A DNA stretch of 64,000 bases from Corynebacterium halotolerans YIM 70093 = DSM 44683 (GTDB taxonomy: Bacteria; Actinomycetota; Actinomycetes; Mycobacteriales; Mycobacteriaceae), in assembly GCF_000341345.1 (NCBI RefSeq), contig NC_020302.1, forward strand, positions 2,832,075 through 2,896,074. Direction: 5' to 3'. How positions within the stretch are numbered: position 1 is the first letter of the stretch; each line of letters begins with the position of its first letter. Positions 34,798-44,223 of the stretch are shown here, piece after piece. A model generated the notes under the pieces. It saw only the letters and a program-made list of their open reading frames with translations, did no database searches and was not told the origin of the DNA. The translations under genes were made by a program, and so were the position numbers.

Positions 34798-35340
34798 GTG
34801 ACCACCCCACCTGAGAACCCGACCCCGGACGAGTCCCCATCGTCCGATCAGCGCCCGCTGACCATGCTCATCGCCTACGACGGCTCGCCGCAGGCCCGCC
34901 GTGCCATGGAGTACGCGGCGCGGCTGCTGCGGCCCCGCCACGTGGAGATCCTCACCGCGTGGGAGCCGCTGCACCGCACCGCGGCCCGCGCGTCGAGCAT
35001 GTCGGGGATGCACCAGGCGGACTGGGTGGCCGGCGCCGAGGCGGACGACCCGGCCTACTCCCGGGCCCGGGACACCTGCCGCGCCGGCGTGGAGCTGGCC
35101 GAGTCGATGGGGCTGCAGGCACGTGCCCACATGGTGGAGTCCGCGACCGCCATCTGGTCCGCGATCGTCGACGCCGCGCAGGAGCTGCGTCCGGACGTCA
35201 TCGTCACCGGCACGAAGGCGGTGACGGGTATCCGTTCGCTGTGGCAGACCTCCACGGCAGACAACGTGGTCCACAACGCCGGTATCCCGGTGTTCATCGT
35301 GCCCCCGGAGATCGAGGAGGACCGGGGCACGGAGGCCTAA
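34798..35340 (+). CDS. Universal stress protein
   Basis: 180 aa single UspA domain. The start LTMLIAYDGSPQARRAMEYAA and the ATP-binding-type end VIVTGTKAVTGIRSLWQTSTADNVVHNAGIPVFIV are diagnostic, though the usual GxxGxnG(S/T) nucleotide loop is altered to GTKAVTGIRSL. GTG start with TGGAG 6 nt upstream. First in a rightward run with the DUF2613 gene and aftD. Confidence 0.88.
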   Translation: MTTPPENPTPDESPSSDQRPLTMLIAYDGSPQARRAMEYAARLLRPRHVEILTAWEPLHRTAARASSMSGMHQADWVAGAEADDPAYSRARDTCRAGVELAESMGLQARAHMVESATAIWSAIVDAAQELRPDVIVTGTKAVTGIRSLWQTSTADNVVHNAGIPVFIVPPEIEEDRGTEA

Positions 35341-35396
35341 CGGGCCTGAGCGCGGGCTTGGCCGGGGGCTGGTCTGCGCTGCTAGGATATCTGCCC

Positions 35397-35594
35397 ATGG
35401 CCTACCAATCCGACTCCCTCAACCGCCGCGCCCTGGGTCCGGCGGTGGCGAGCGCTGTCGTCGGCGTGGCCCTGGGCATCGTCGCCGTCATCGGCATCGC
35501 CTCCTTCTCGGGGCAGGACTCCGTGCCGCAGGGCAACGCGGTGCCCGCCCAGGACGCCCTGCTCGGCGGCCCGGAGTACGGCACCCGCGGCTGA
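35397..35594 (+). CDS. DUF2613 small membrane/secreted protein
   Basis: 65 aa. One hydrophobic helix (ALGPAVASAVVGVALGIVAVIGIASF), then SGQDSVPQGNAVPAQDALLGGPEYG, the conserved DUF2613 block. Orthologous in position to Rv0236A. It ends 1 nt before aftD, so it is likely made with it and may assist or be exported near the arabinosyltransferase. Function unknown. Confidence 0.85.
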   Translation: MAYQSDSLNRRALGPAVASAVVGVALGIVAVIGIASFSGQDSVPQGNAVPAQDALLGGPEYGTRG

Positions 35595-35595
35595 C

Positions 35596-38500
35596 GTGAG
35601 GGGCACCGGCCGCCGCCCGCTGCGCCCGCTCCACGCCCACCTGGCGGGCTGGCTACTGCTGGCCGCCGTCATGTTCCTCCAGCCCTGGGGGCTGACCGCC
35701 GCCGACACCAAGCACGACCTCACCGCCGATCCGGCCGGCTTCCTCGCCGGCGCCCTGCACGCCTGGACCGACACGTTCACCCTCGGTCAGCTGCAGAACC
35801 AGGCCTACGGCTACCTGTTCCCCCACGGCCTGTTCTTCCTGTTGGCCGATCCCCTGCCCGACTGGATCGCCCAGCGCCTGTGGTGGACCCTCGTCACGGG
35901 CGTGGGCTACTCGGGTTTCCTGGTGCTGGCCCGCCGCCTGCAGGTGGGCACCCCGGCCTTCCGGGTGCTGGCCGCCGGGCTCTTCGCCCTGTCCCCGCGC
36001 ACCCTGTCGACCCTGACGACGATCTCCTCCGAGACCTGGCCGGTGATGCTGGCCCCCTGGGTGATGGTGCCGCTGCTGGGACGCCTGTCGACGCGCGCGG
36101 TGGCCGCCGCCGTGCTGCCCGTCGCAGCGATGGGCGCGGTCAACGCCACCGCCACCCTGGCCGCCTGCCTGCCCGCCGGGATCGTGCTGGTCTGGCGGAT
36201 GCTGCGCCGCGACGGGCGCGCGGTCCGCGCCACCGCCGGGTGGCTGGCCGGCTGCCTGGCGGTCTCGCTGTGGTGGATCGGCCCACTGCTGGTGCTCGGC
36301 CGGTATTCCGCGCCCTTCACCGACTACATCGAGTCCTCCTTCGTGACCACCCGCTGGCTCAACCTGCCGGAGATACTGCGCGGGACCACCAGCTGGTCAC
36401 CGTTCGTGGACACCGAGCGGGTCGCCGGCAACCTGCTGGTCTCCGAGCCGGTGTTCGTGCTGGTCACCGCGGCGGTCGCGGCGCTCGGCCTGGCCGGGCT
36501 GGCGCTACAGGACACCCCCCACCGCGGCCTGTGGACCGGGATGCTGCTGGTCGGGGTGGCGATTCTGGGGATGGCCCACGGACCTTTCGGCCAGGCCTGG
36601 CTGGACTTCCTCGACGGTGCCGGCGCTCCGCTGCGTAACCTGCACAAATTCGATCCCCTCGTGCGGCTCCCGCTGCTCATCGGCCTGGCCGCGCTGGGTT
36701 CGCACCTGCCGCTGCCGGCGTCGAGGACGCAGCTGGCGCACCCGGGGCGCCGGCACGCGGCGGCCGTGCTCGTCGTGTGCGTCGCCGTGGCCGCCCTGGC
36801 CCCGGCCTGGTCGGCGCGCCTGCTGCCGCGCGGGGCCTACGAGCAGGTGCCCGGGTACTGGCACGAGGCCACCGCCTTCCTCAACGAGCACGCCGCCGGC
36901 ACCCGCACGCTCATCGCCCCGGAGGCCTCCTTCGCCCGCCAGGACTGGGGCTGGACCCGCGACGAGCCCGCCCAGCCGCTGCTGGAGGTGCCGTGGGCGG
37001 TGCGCGACGCGGTGCCGCTGATCCACCCGGAGGCGATCCGCGGCCTCGACGGGGTGATGACGGCCCTGCACTCCGGCAACGAGGCCGCCACACGGGCACT
37101 GTCGCGGCTGGGCATCGGCGCGGTGCTGCTGCGCCACGACCTCGCCGAGGGGGTGGGCGGCGAGCCGATCGACGCCACCGACCTGACGGACGATCCGGAC
37201 CGGGTGCACGCCTTCGGCGGGAACGGCGAGATCGAGATCGTCCTGCTCGACCCGGACGCCGGCATGACCCTGACCAGCACGGAGCCGGTGCGGGTGGCCG
37301 GCGGCGGGGAGATCCTCGCCCTACTCGACACCCTGCACGGGCCCGCCACCCGCCAGCTGGTGTCCGGGGACGCCGAGATCGTCACCGACACCCCGATGCT
37401 CGTGGCCCGCAACTACGGCACGCTGCAGGATCCGGTCTCCGCTCCCCTGGCCGACCGCGCCGAGGGCTCGGACGTGCGCAACGCCGTGCCCGACTACCCC
37501 TCCGTGGGCCCGTACACACGGGTCGACGAGCGCGGCGGGCAGGTCGCCGCCTCCAGCTCGGCGGCGGACGCCACGAGCTTCGGCGGGGCGGACCCGGCGC
37601 GCTCGGTCACCGCGGCCGTCGACGATGACCCCGACACCGCCTGGTGGCCCACCCCGGGCACGGCGACGGGCGAGTGGATCGAGCTGCGCGGGCACTTCCC
37701 CGATCCCGTCCTGGAGATCACCGTCACCGGTGACACCACCGTCACCGTCTCCTCCGGGCCGGCGGGCACGGCCTCGGTGGAGCGTGAGCTGGTCGGCGGT
37801 GAACCGGCCGAGATCGTCGTCCCCGGCGGGGCCACCGACTCGGTGCGCGTGACCCTGCACGGTCCGGCCCCCGTGGGCGTCAGCGAGTTCGGCATCCAGG
37901 GGGTCCCGGTCGAGCGGGTGGTGAAGGTCCCCGACACCTCGCCGGAGGTGCGCCAGTTCCTCTTCCAGCACCTGGCGGTGGACACCGGGGTGCTCAACCG
38001 CGAGTTCACCGCACCCCGGGACATGACCGTCGAGGTCGACACCGCCGACGGGGAGCCGGTGACCATCGACGGCGTGGAGCACCGGCCCGGCGACACCGTC
38101 GAGCTGGCGGAAGGCGACCACCGGCTGCGCACCCACGCCCGGTGGGTCAGCCTCACCGTACCGGGCTTCACCCCGGGCCCCGCCCCCGTCCCCACCGACG
38201 CCGACATCGCCGCCGCCGAGACCGACCGCCTGCTGGTCACCGGGCGGGCGGCCAACCCGGGGCTGCGCGCGCAGATCGACGGTGTGCGGCTCGAGCCCGT
38301 GACCGTCGACGCCGCGACCCAGGCCTTCCGTGTGCCCGCCGGGGTATCGGGCCGCGTGGAGTTCTCCTTCGCCGGCGACGCCCCCTACCGCGCCTTCCTC
38401 TTCGGCGGTGGCGTGCTCGCCCTGCTCACCGTGGCCGGGTGCGTCCTGCTGCTGCTCCGGGGGCGCGACCGTCGCGAAGCGTGGTCACCGGCCGTCCTCT

Positions 38501-38856
38501 CCCGCGGGGGCTCCGGGGCGGGACTGCTCACCCTGGGAGCGGTCACGCTGGTCCTGGTCGCGGGATGGCCCGGGCTGCTGGCCGGGGCACTGATGTTCCT
38601 GGTGCGCCGCTACACGGTCTTCCCCGCCCCGGTGCTGGCCGGGGTGCTCACGGGCATCGCGGGTGCGTGGCTGGCGCGCGCGCCCTGGCCGAGCGCGGAC
38701 TACGCCGGTGACGCCGGATTCGTCTCACTGGTCTGTGCCGCGGCACTGGCCTGCCTGCTGCCCGCGCCGCCCGGGTTCCCCGCTCGTCGGGCCGCCTCCC
38801 GCGGGCCCCGCAGGCGGCGCACCGCCCACCGCGCCGGATCCTCGACCAGGACATAG
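35596..38856 (+). CDS. aftD: Alpha-(1->3)-arabinofuranosyltransferase AftD
   Basis: GT-C membrane glycosyltransferase that adds alpha-1,3-arabinose branches to arabinogalactan or lipoarabinomannan using decaprenyl-phospho-arabinose. 1086 aa. About 10 N-terminal helices include the external loop TLGQLQNQAYGYLFPHGLFF with the DUF3367 signature. A large periplasmic part (about 400-930) contains a discoidin/F5-8-like carbohydrate-binding stretch (VDDDPDTAWWPTPGTATGEWIEL). Several C-terminal helices follow. GTG start 1 nt after the DUF2613 stop. The 3' end overlaps the convergent acyltransferase gene by 157 bp. Confidence 0.93.
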   Translation: MRGTGRRPLRPLHAHLAGWLLLAAVMFLQPWGLTAADTKHDLTADPAGFLAGALHAWTDTFTLGQLQNQAYGYLFPHGLFFLLADPLPDWIAQRLWWTLVTGVGYSGFLVLARRLQVGTPAFRVLAAGLFALSPRTLSTLTTISSETWPVMLAPWVMVPLLGRLSTRAVAAAVLPVAAMGAVNATATLAACLPAGIVLVWRMLRRDGRAVRATAGWLAGCLAVSLWWIGPLLVLGRYSAPFTDYIESSFVTTRWLNLPEILRGTTSWSPFVDTERVAGNLLVSEPVFVLVTAAVAALGLAGLALQDTPHRGLWTGMLLVGVAILGMAHGPFGQAWLDFLDGAGAPLRNLHKFDPLVRLPLLIGLAALGSHLPLPASRTQLAHPGRRHAAAVLVVCVAVAALAPAWSARLLPRGAYEQVPGYWHEATAFLNEHAAGTRTLIAPEASFARQDWGWTRDEPAQPLLEVPWAVRDAVPLIHPEAIRGLDGVMTALHSGNEAATRALSRLGIGAVLLRHDLAEGVGGEPIDATDLTDDPDRVHAFGGNGEIEIVLLDPDAGMTLTSTEPVRVAGGGEILALLDTLHGPATRQLVSGDAEIVTDTPMLVARNYGTLQDPVSAPLADRAEGSDVRNAVPDYPSVGPYTRVDERGGQVAASSSAADATSFGGADPARSVTAAVDDDPDTAWWPTPGTATGEWIELRGHFPDPVLEITVTGDTTVTVSSGPAGTASVERELVGGEPAEIVVPGGATDSVRVTLHGPAPVGVSEFGIQGVPVERVVKVPDTSPEVRQFLFQHLAVDTGVLNREFTAPRDMTVEVDTADGEPVTIDGVEHRPGDTVELAEGDHRLRTHARWVSLTVPGFTPGPAPVPTDADIAAAETDRLLVTGRAANPGLRAQIDGVRLEPVTVDAATQAFRVPAGVSGRVEFSFAGDAPYRAFLFGGGVLALLTVAGCVLLLLRGRDRREAWSPAVLSRGGSGAGLLTLGAVTLVLVAGWPGLLAGALMFLVRRYTVFPAPVLAGVLTGIAGAWLARAPWPSADYAGDAGFVSLVCAAALACLLPAPPGFPARRAASRGPRRRRTAHRAGSSTRT

Positions 38857-39959
38857 CTGGCCGCGGCCACGGGGACGGTGCCCACCGCTGTCAAAGCGAG
38901 CACGAGCCAGAAACCGCCCTGGAACAGGCCCTGCCCCGCCAGGGGGAAGACGACCGCCAACACCGCCAGGTGCCACAGGAAGATGGAGTAGGACCACCGG
39001 CCGAGCGCCTGCATGACCCCACTGGTCAGCAGCCCCGGGCCGGGGGCCAGGGCGTAGGGCACGACCAGCAGGGCGGCGAAGGCGGTGCCGGCCAGCACGC
39101 GGGCGGTGAACTCGCCCGGGGAGGGGTGGACCAGCCCGAGCGGGCCGAACCACTCCTGCCCGGCCACCCAGGCGACCACCAGGGCCAGCACCCACCATAG
39201 CGGCCGGACCCGGAAGACCCGCTCGCACCAGGCGGGCACGCGCCCCTCGGCCTCGGCGGCAAGCAACCCGACGGCGAACCAGCAGACGTACGCCGGCGGC
39301 CAGATCTGCCGGTTGGCCACCCCCGGCGCCGGGGTGGACTCCACGAACGGCAGCCACGCCCAGCCCAGGCTGACCACCGCGGCCGCGAGGAACACCCCGA
39401 CACGCGCCCGGCGGGACAGGCGCCCGACCGTCAGCGCCAGGACGGGCAGCACCAGGTAGAAGGCCACCTCCACGCTCAGGGACCACAGGTGCGTCAGCCC
39501 CGGCGCCAGGCCGTCGGCCACGTAGATCTGCGTCAGCGTCAGGTTCGCGGCGATCTGGGTGCCGGACATGCCGGCGGCGTCGGGAAGCAGCAGGATAACG
39601 GCCGCCACACAGACGAGGTAGGCGGGCAGGATGCGCCCGGCGCGGTTGACGTAGTAGCGGCCCGCTCGGGCGAGGGTGCGGTCGGTGCGGTGGCGGCGCC
39701 ACAGCAGGAACGCCGACAGGGCGAAGAAGACGGCGACGAAGAAATCGAAGCGGGCGGAGAGGGAACCGAGGAAGGTGGCCGGGTCCGCGCCGGTCTGGAA
39801 GGCGACGTGCGTGACGACGACCCCGAGCGCCGCTACGGCCCGCAGCCCCTCCAGCGAGAAGATGTAGGAACCTTTGTAAGATGGGGCGGTGCCTGATGCG
39901 GGTGCCGTCGGCCCTGCCGCCGCATTGGTCGGGGCGGTGCCGGGTGTCTCTCCCGTCAC
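38700..39959 (-). CDS. tmaT: Acyltransferase-3 family protein, TmaT-like
   Basis: 419 aa, about 10 membrane helices, AT3 family. Family motifs: FSLEGLRAVAALGVVVTHV with the catalytic His, FFVAVFFALSAFLLWRR, and the C-terminal LWHLAVLAVV and YVLVEDPARW. Its place beside the DUF3068 and AftD genes matches C. glutamicum TmaT and M. tuberculosis Rv0228. TmaT acetylates trehalose monomycolate before MmpL-dependent export. GTG start preceded by AAAGGGGG. The last 52 codons lie antisense to aftD. Confidence 0.87.
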   Translation of the reverse strand: MTGETPGTAPTNAAAGPTAPASGTAPSYKGSYIFSLEGLRAVAALGVVVTHVAFQTGADPATFLGSLSARFDFFVAVFFALSAFLLWRRHRTDRTLARAGRYYVNRAGRILPAYLVCVAAVILLLPDAAGMSGTQIAANLTLTQIYVADGLAPGLTHLWSLSVEVAFYLVLPVLALTVGRLSRRARVGVFLAAAVVSLGWAWLPFVESTPAPGVANRQIWPPAYVCWFAVGLLAAEAEGRVPAWCERVFRVRPLWWVLALVVAWVAGQEWFGPLGLVHPSPGEFTARVLAGTAFAALLVVPYALAPGPGLLTSGVMQALGRWSYSIFLWHLAVLAVVFPLAGQGLFQGGFWLVLALTAVGTVPVAAASYVLVEDPARWAVRRLRGPREAARRAGNPGGAGSRQASAAAQTSETNPASPA

Positions 39960-40015
39960 GGGTCGTCACCCCCTTTCTCCGGGTTACTGCCGGAGATGTT
40001 ACTGGAAGGAAGACG

Positions 40016-41230
40016 TTGGCCGAGTTGCGGAACCCCAGTCGCGCCGGACGACGGCTCCTGGTGGTGATCACCCTCGCGGTGATCGCGATCATCCTCGGCA
40101 ACTTCGTCGCCCCGCCCATCATCAACCTGATGAAGCCGTTGTCCACCGACATCTCGGCGACCTACACCACCGAACCCGCGCCCACGCTGGTCCTCGACGC
40201 GGTCGCCCTGCGCGAGGGACGTGTCCCGGACGCCAACGCCGACGACGGCGGCTGCGCCGGGCAGGATCCGGCGGAGCTGCCGCTGTCCTGCTTCATCGTG
40301 GAGACCGAATCCCACCTGCACCGCGAGACCACCACCAGCCCGGCCGACGACCGTCGCGAGGCGGACGTCGACACGCGTCTGGAGGTGCGCGCCGGTGACC
40401 GGCTGCTCGCCGGGATCACCGACCACCTGCGTGTGACCCGGCAGTCCACCTACCCCGTCGCCGACCCGGTGGCCCGCATGAGCGTGGACCTCCCCGGCGC
40501 GGACCTCGGGCTCGACACCGGCGAGGCCGTACGCCGGGGCCTGCAGTACTTCTTCCCCTTCACGACCGAACGCCGCTCCTACGCCTACTTCGACCCGATC
40601 GCCCAGCGCACCATCCCCCTCGACTATGTGGCGGAGGAACCCCACCACGGCCTGGAGACCTACCGCTTCCACCACGAGGTCACCGCCCTTCCCCTGACCG
40701 AGGCCATCGCCCGCGGCTGGGCCCAGCCGGAGGAACCGCAGCCGGCCGGCCAACAGCTGCTCAACCTCCTCAGCGACGAACAGCGCGCCCTGCTCGACGG
40801 GCTCCAGGTCGTCGGCCGGGCGGGGGACTACTACAGCGACGCCGAACTCGCCCGCCTCGACCGCGACGCGGAGACCACCGTGGTCCTCGAGCCCTACTAC
40901 GCCGTCGCCCGCACCCTGTGGACCGAGCCGGAGTCCGGCGTGATCGTCGACTCCGAGCGGGAGTTCCACATCTACCTCGCCGCCGATCCCCGCGAGGCCC
41001 AGGCGTTGGCCGCCGAGCCCTCCCCGGACCGCGCCATCTTCCACACCGTGGCCCACTGGGATGAGCGCACGCAGGCCGCCCAACACGAGAAGGCCCAGCC
41101 CGTCGTCGACCGGCTGCGGGCCCTGCAGGTCCTGGCCACCGTGTGCAAGGCGCTCGCCTTCGTGCTCATCGCCGTCGCCGCCGTCATGATCGTGCGGCGC
41201 CGGCTGGAACAGCGGGGGCGAGTGTCCTGA
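40016..41230 (+). CDS. DUF3068 (PorA-family-like) membrane-anchored protein
   Basis: 404 aa. N-terminal helix LLVVITLAVIAIILGNFVAP, a long external domain with YFFPFTTERRSYAYFDP and Tyr-rich segments, and a C-terminal helix before VRRRLEQRG. This is the DUF3068 layout (Rv0227c). The frame has no ATG or GTG near the N-terminus; TTG at 40016 follows GGAAGGA at good spacing and is the best start. Divergent from tmaT by 56 bp. Orthologues sit in mycolate-transport loci; precise role unknown. Confidence 0.82.
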   Translation: MAELRNPSRAGRRLLVVITLAVIAIILGNFVAPPIINLMKPLSTDISATYTTEPAPTLVLDAVALREGRVPDANADDGGCAGQDPAELPLSCFIVETESHLHRETTTSPADDRREADVDTRLEVRAGDRLLAGITDHLRVTRQSTYPVADPVARMSVDLPGADLGLDTGEAVRRGLQYFFPFTTERRSYAYFDPIAQRTIPLDYVAEEPHHGLETYRFHHEVTALPLTEAIARGWAQPEEPQPAGQQLLNLLSDEQRALLDGLQVVGRAGDYYSDAELARLDRDAETTVVLEPYYAVARTLWTEPESGVIVDSEREFHIYLAADPREAQALAAEPSPDRAIFHTVAHWDERTQAAQHEKAQPVVDRLRALQVLATVCKALAFVLIAVAAVMIVRRRLEQRGRVS

Positions 41231-42846
41231 GCACCGCGCGCCGGTTCCTGCCGACCGCCTGGGCCACCCTGCTCATCGGCCTGCTGCTCTGGCCACTGTT
41301 TAGCCCGGGGCAGCTGGCGCTGCGCGACATGCTCGTCCTCGACCACCCGGCCCTGTCCCCCTCGGCGCTCGGCTTCGGGAACCTGGCGGCGCGCAACGTG
41401 CCGCAGGACGGAGTGCTCGCGGTGCTCGGCACGTTCGCCCCGGCCTCCTGGGTGGCGCGCGGGCTGATCGTCGCCGCCGCGGCCGCCGGGGCCGGGGGCG
41501 CGGCGTGGCTGGCGCGCCGGGCCCGCGGGGGCGGGTGGGCGACGGCCGCGGCGATGACGGTGGTGCTGTGGAACCCCTTCGTGGTCGAACGCCTGCTGCA
41601 GGGACACTGGTCGCTGGTCATAGCCGCCTGGCTGCTGCCCCTGATCGCCGCGGCGGGGCTGTCGGGGCGGGCGTGGGTGGCGTGGCTGGCGATGTGGCTG
41701 GCCGCGCTCACCCCCACCGGCGGACTGTTCGCGCTGTTCACCGGCGTGGCGACGGCGCGCCGGCACCGCTGGTGGACGGCCGGCGTCGGCGTGGTCGCCT
41801 GCCTGCCGTGGATCATCCCGGGGCTGGCGTCGGCGTCGTCCGCGCTGTCGACGCCCGAGTCCGTCGCCGCCTTCGCCCCGCGCGCGGAGGGCCTCGTGGG
41901 CACCCTCGGCTCCCTGCTGGGGCTCGGTGGAATCTGGAATGCCGACGCCGTGCCCGCCTCCCGGGAGGTCGGCTTCGCGGTCGCGGGCGTGGCGCTGTTC
42001 GCCGTGCTGCTGCTGGGGGTGCGCCGCTGTCCTCCGGTGCTGCTGGTCCTCGGGCTGGTGGGCCTGGGCGGGGCGGTCGCCGCGTGGCTGCTGCCCGAGG
42101 CCCTGGCCTGGGCGGTGTCCACCATCCCCGGTGCGGGCCTGCTGCGCGATTCCCAGAAGCTCGTCATGCTGGCCCTGCCCGCCTACGCCGCACTCGCCGG
42201 CGGACTGCGGCCCCGCTGGCTGGCGGGTGGGGCGCTGGTGCTCGCACTGCTGCAGGTCCCCGACGCCCCGCGTGCCCTGCAGCAGCTCACCCCGGTGGAG
42301 GTCCAGGTCAACGAGGAGCTGGTGGCCTTCGCCGACGGGCGCGACGTGCTCTTCGTCGACCGGCCCGCCCTGATCACGCTCGCCGACGGCCGCGTGGTCA
42401 CCGATCCCTACGCCAAGGCACTGTCAATGGTCGAATCAGGGGCACTCACCGTGGACGGGGTGCTGGTGGACCCTCCCTCGGAGCGCTGGGTGGCCGCGCA
42501 GGAGGCGTGGGCGTGGCGGGACATGGACACGCTCGAGGAACTCGGCGTCGGGGTGATCGTCGACGACGACGGCCGCGTGGTGGGGACCGACGCGCAGCGA
42601 CGCGTCGCACCCCTGGGTGTGGCCCTGCTGGGGCTGTGGCTGCTCATTCCCGTGGGGGTGCTGGTTCTGCGCCTGGCCGGGCGGGGTGGTCGACGAGGTG
42701 CTCGACCGCGGCCGGCGGGTCGACGCGCGGGTGGCCCGCGCGGTAGGCAGGGCGGCAAACAGAGCGGTAAGTCGGCCGGCAAGCGGGATGCCCGCCCCGC
42801 CGCCTCCCCGCGCAAACGCACCGGGAAGGACGCGGCGGAAGACTAG
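41227..42846 (+). CDS. Polytopic membrane protein of the mycolate/arabinan locus
   Basis: About 539 aa with 11-12 helices; corresponds in position to Rv0226c. Helices alternate with short loops, for example TAWATLLIGLLLWPLF and MTVVLWNPFVVERLLQGHW, a GT-C-like feature. A soluble segment about 350-470 follows and a Lys/Arg-rich tail ends the protein. Start unresolved: in frame near the DUF3068 stop there is only CTG at 41227, overlapping that stop (CTGA); a GTG exists 84 nt upstream inside the preceding gene. Function unknown. Confidence 0.75.
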   Translation: MSTARRFLPTAWATLLIGLLLWPLFSPGQLALRDMLVLDHPALSPSALGFGNLAARNVPQDGVLAVLGTFAPASWVARGLIVAAAAAGAGGAAWLARRARGGGWATAAAMTVVLWNPFVVERLLQGHWSLVIAAWLLPLIAAAGLSGRAWVAWLAMWLAALTPTGGLFALFTGVATARRHRWWTAGVGVVACLPWIIPGLASASSALSTPESVAAFAPRAEGLVGTLGSLLGLGGIWNADAVPASREVGFAVAGVALFAVLLLGVRRCPPVLLVLGLVGLGGAVAAWLLPEALAWAVSTIPGAGLLRDSQKLVMLALPAYAALAGGLRPRWLAGGALVLALLQVPDAPRALQQLTPVEVQVNEELVAFADGRDVLFVDRPALITLADGRVVTDPYAKALSMVESGALTVDGVLVDPPSERWVAAQEAWAWRDMDTLEELGVGVIVDDDGRVVGTDAQRRVAPLGVALLGLWLLIPVGVLVLRLAGRGGRRGARPRPAGRRAGGPRGRQGGKQSGKSAGKRDARPAASPRKRTGKDAAED

Positions 42847-42963
42847 TACCGCGTCAAGACCAGCTGAATCAGGGGCATTAAGGTATACCCTATTGAATCG
42901 CCCATCACTGTGGAGCGACCTGATTGAGAGCGAACTACGACTGCGACCCCCTGAGTCCGTCCG

Positions 42964-44073
42964 CTACCGCCCCAGCCCCTCCAGCAGTTCCGCGAACTGT
43001 CGTCCGGTGCGCTCCCAGGAGAAGGTCTGGGCGCGCACGTAGGCTGCCAGGCCGAGGTCGTGGCGGGATTCGGGGGCGTCGAGAAGCGCCTGCGTCAACC
43101 GGATGAGCTCGTCGCGGTCCTCGGCGAGCATGCCGGTCTGCCCGTTGAGCACGGAGTCCCGCAGGCCGCCGGAGCTGCGGTAACCGAGGGTGGGCACGCG
43201 GTGCTGGGCGGCCTCGATGACGGCCAGCCCCCACCCCTCCTTCCGCGAGGGCATCAGGTGCAGGCAGGCGCGGTCGAGCAGGGCGTGCTTGTGCTCCTCG
43301 GCGACCTGGCCGTGGAAGGTCACCCGGTCGGCCACCCCGGTGCGCTGCGCATAGACGCGCAGCTCGTCCTCCCACCAGCCGGAACCGATGACGTCGAGCA
43401 CCACGTCGTGGGATTCGCCGAGTGCGGCGACAACGTCCATCGCGTGCTCGATCTGCTTGTGCGGCACCAGCCTCGACAGGGTGACCAGGTGGTGCCGGCC
43501 GGTCCGTTCCGCCCGCGGGTGGTGCTCCGGCACCGGATCCACGCCGTTGCGGATGATGTGGATGCGGTCGGCGTCGACCCCGAGTCCGACCAGCTCGTCG
43601 GCGCTCGGTCCGGAGACGGTCACGTACGGGCTGCGGCGGTAGACCAGTGGGGCGACGCGTCGTTCCAGGAACCAGCCCAGCCGCGCGATGGCGGGTCCGG
43701 CGACCGGCCACTGCTCCCGGTGGCAGTGGTGGGTCAGCAACACGGTCGGAGCGCCGGTGACGAGCCGGGCGAAGAAGGGGATGCCGTTCTGCGTGTCGAC
43801 GACCGCGTCGAGGCGGCCGAGCGTGCCGATGCCCAACCGGCCCAGCAGGATACCGGCCAGCGCCTTCGGGTAAACGGTGAACTTGCCGCCGCTGCGGGAG
43901 TAGCGCACCCCGTTGCGGTAGGACCGGCGCGGGGCGTCGGTGTGGCCGGCGGTGCGGTAGACGACCTCGTGCCCGCGGGAGGCGAGGTACTCGCCGACGC
44001 GCTCGAGGTAGCGCTCCGAGCCGCCACCCTGCGGGTGGGTGGAGTCGCGCCAGCACAGCAGAAGAATCTTCAT
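42964..44073 (-). CDS. GT4-family glycosyltransferase
   Basis: 369 aa GT-B fold, matching Rv0225 in position. N-terminal KILLLCWRDSTHPQGGGSERYLERVGEYLA, acceptor domain LLTHHCHREQWP, and donor site RLVPHKQIEHAMDVV with PSRKEGWGLAVIEAA (E-x7-E). The nucleotide-sugar donor is unknown. The 117 bp beyond its stop (42847-42963) are AT-richer and hold no gene. Probably transfers a sugar to an envelope lipid or acceptor made by the neighbouring genes. Confidence 0.87.
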   Translation of the reverse strand: MKILLLCWRDSTHPQGGGSERYLERVGEYLASRGHEVVYRTAGHTDAPRRSYRNGVRYSRSGGKFTVYPKALAGILLGRLGIGTLGRLDAVVDTQNGIPFFARLVTGAPTVLLTHHCHREQWPVAGPAIARLGWFLERRVAPLVYRRSPYVTVSGPSADELVGLGVDADRIHIIRNGVDPVPEHHPRAERTGRHHLVTLSRLVPHKQIEHAMDVVAALGESHDVVLDVIGSGWWEDELRVYAQRTGVADRVTFHGQVAEEHKHALLDRACLHLMPSRKEGWGLAVIEAAQHRVPTLGYRSSGGLRDSVLNGQTGMLAEDRDELIRLTQALLDAPESRHDLGLAAYVRAQTFSWERTGRQFAELLEGLGR

Positions 44074-44223
44074 GACCTCGCCCAGCCTATCGGTATCCCC
44101 TTTTGCGGTGCACCGCCGTCTCCGCCGCCGCGGTGACGGCGGGTGGCCCGGCCCGGGATCCGGTCTGGCATTCTGTGGGACGACACCTCCCCTCCCCGCA
44201 CCCTCCGGAAGAACTACTCCACC

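Noticed and set aside
34798-35340. Universal stress gene starting far upstream at 33973
   Set aside because: The upstream part is antisense to nagZ; the GTG at 34798 has a ribosome site and yields a normal UspA length.
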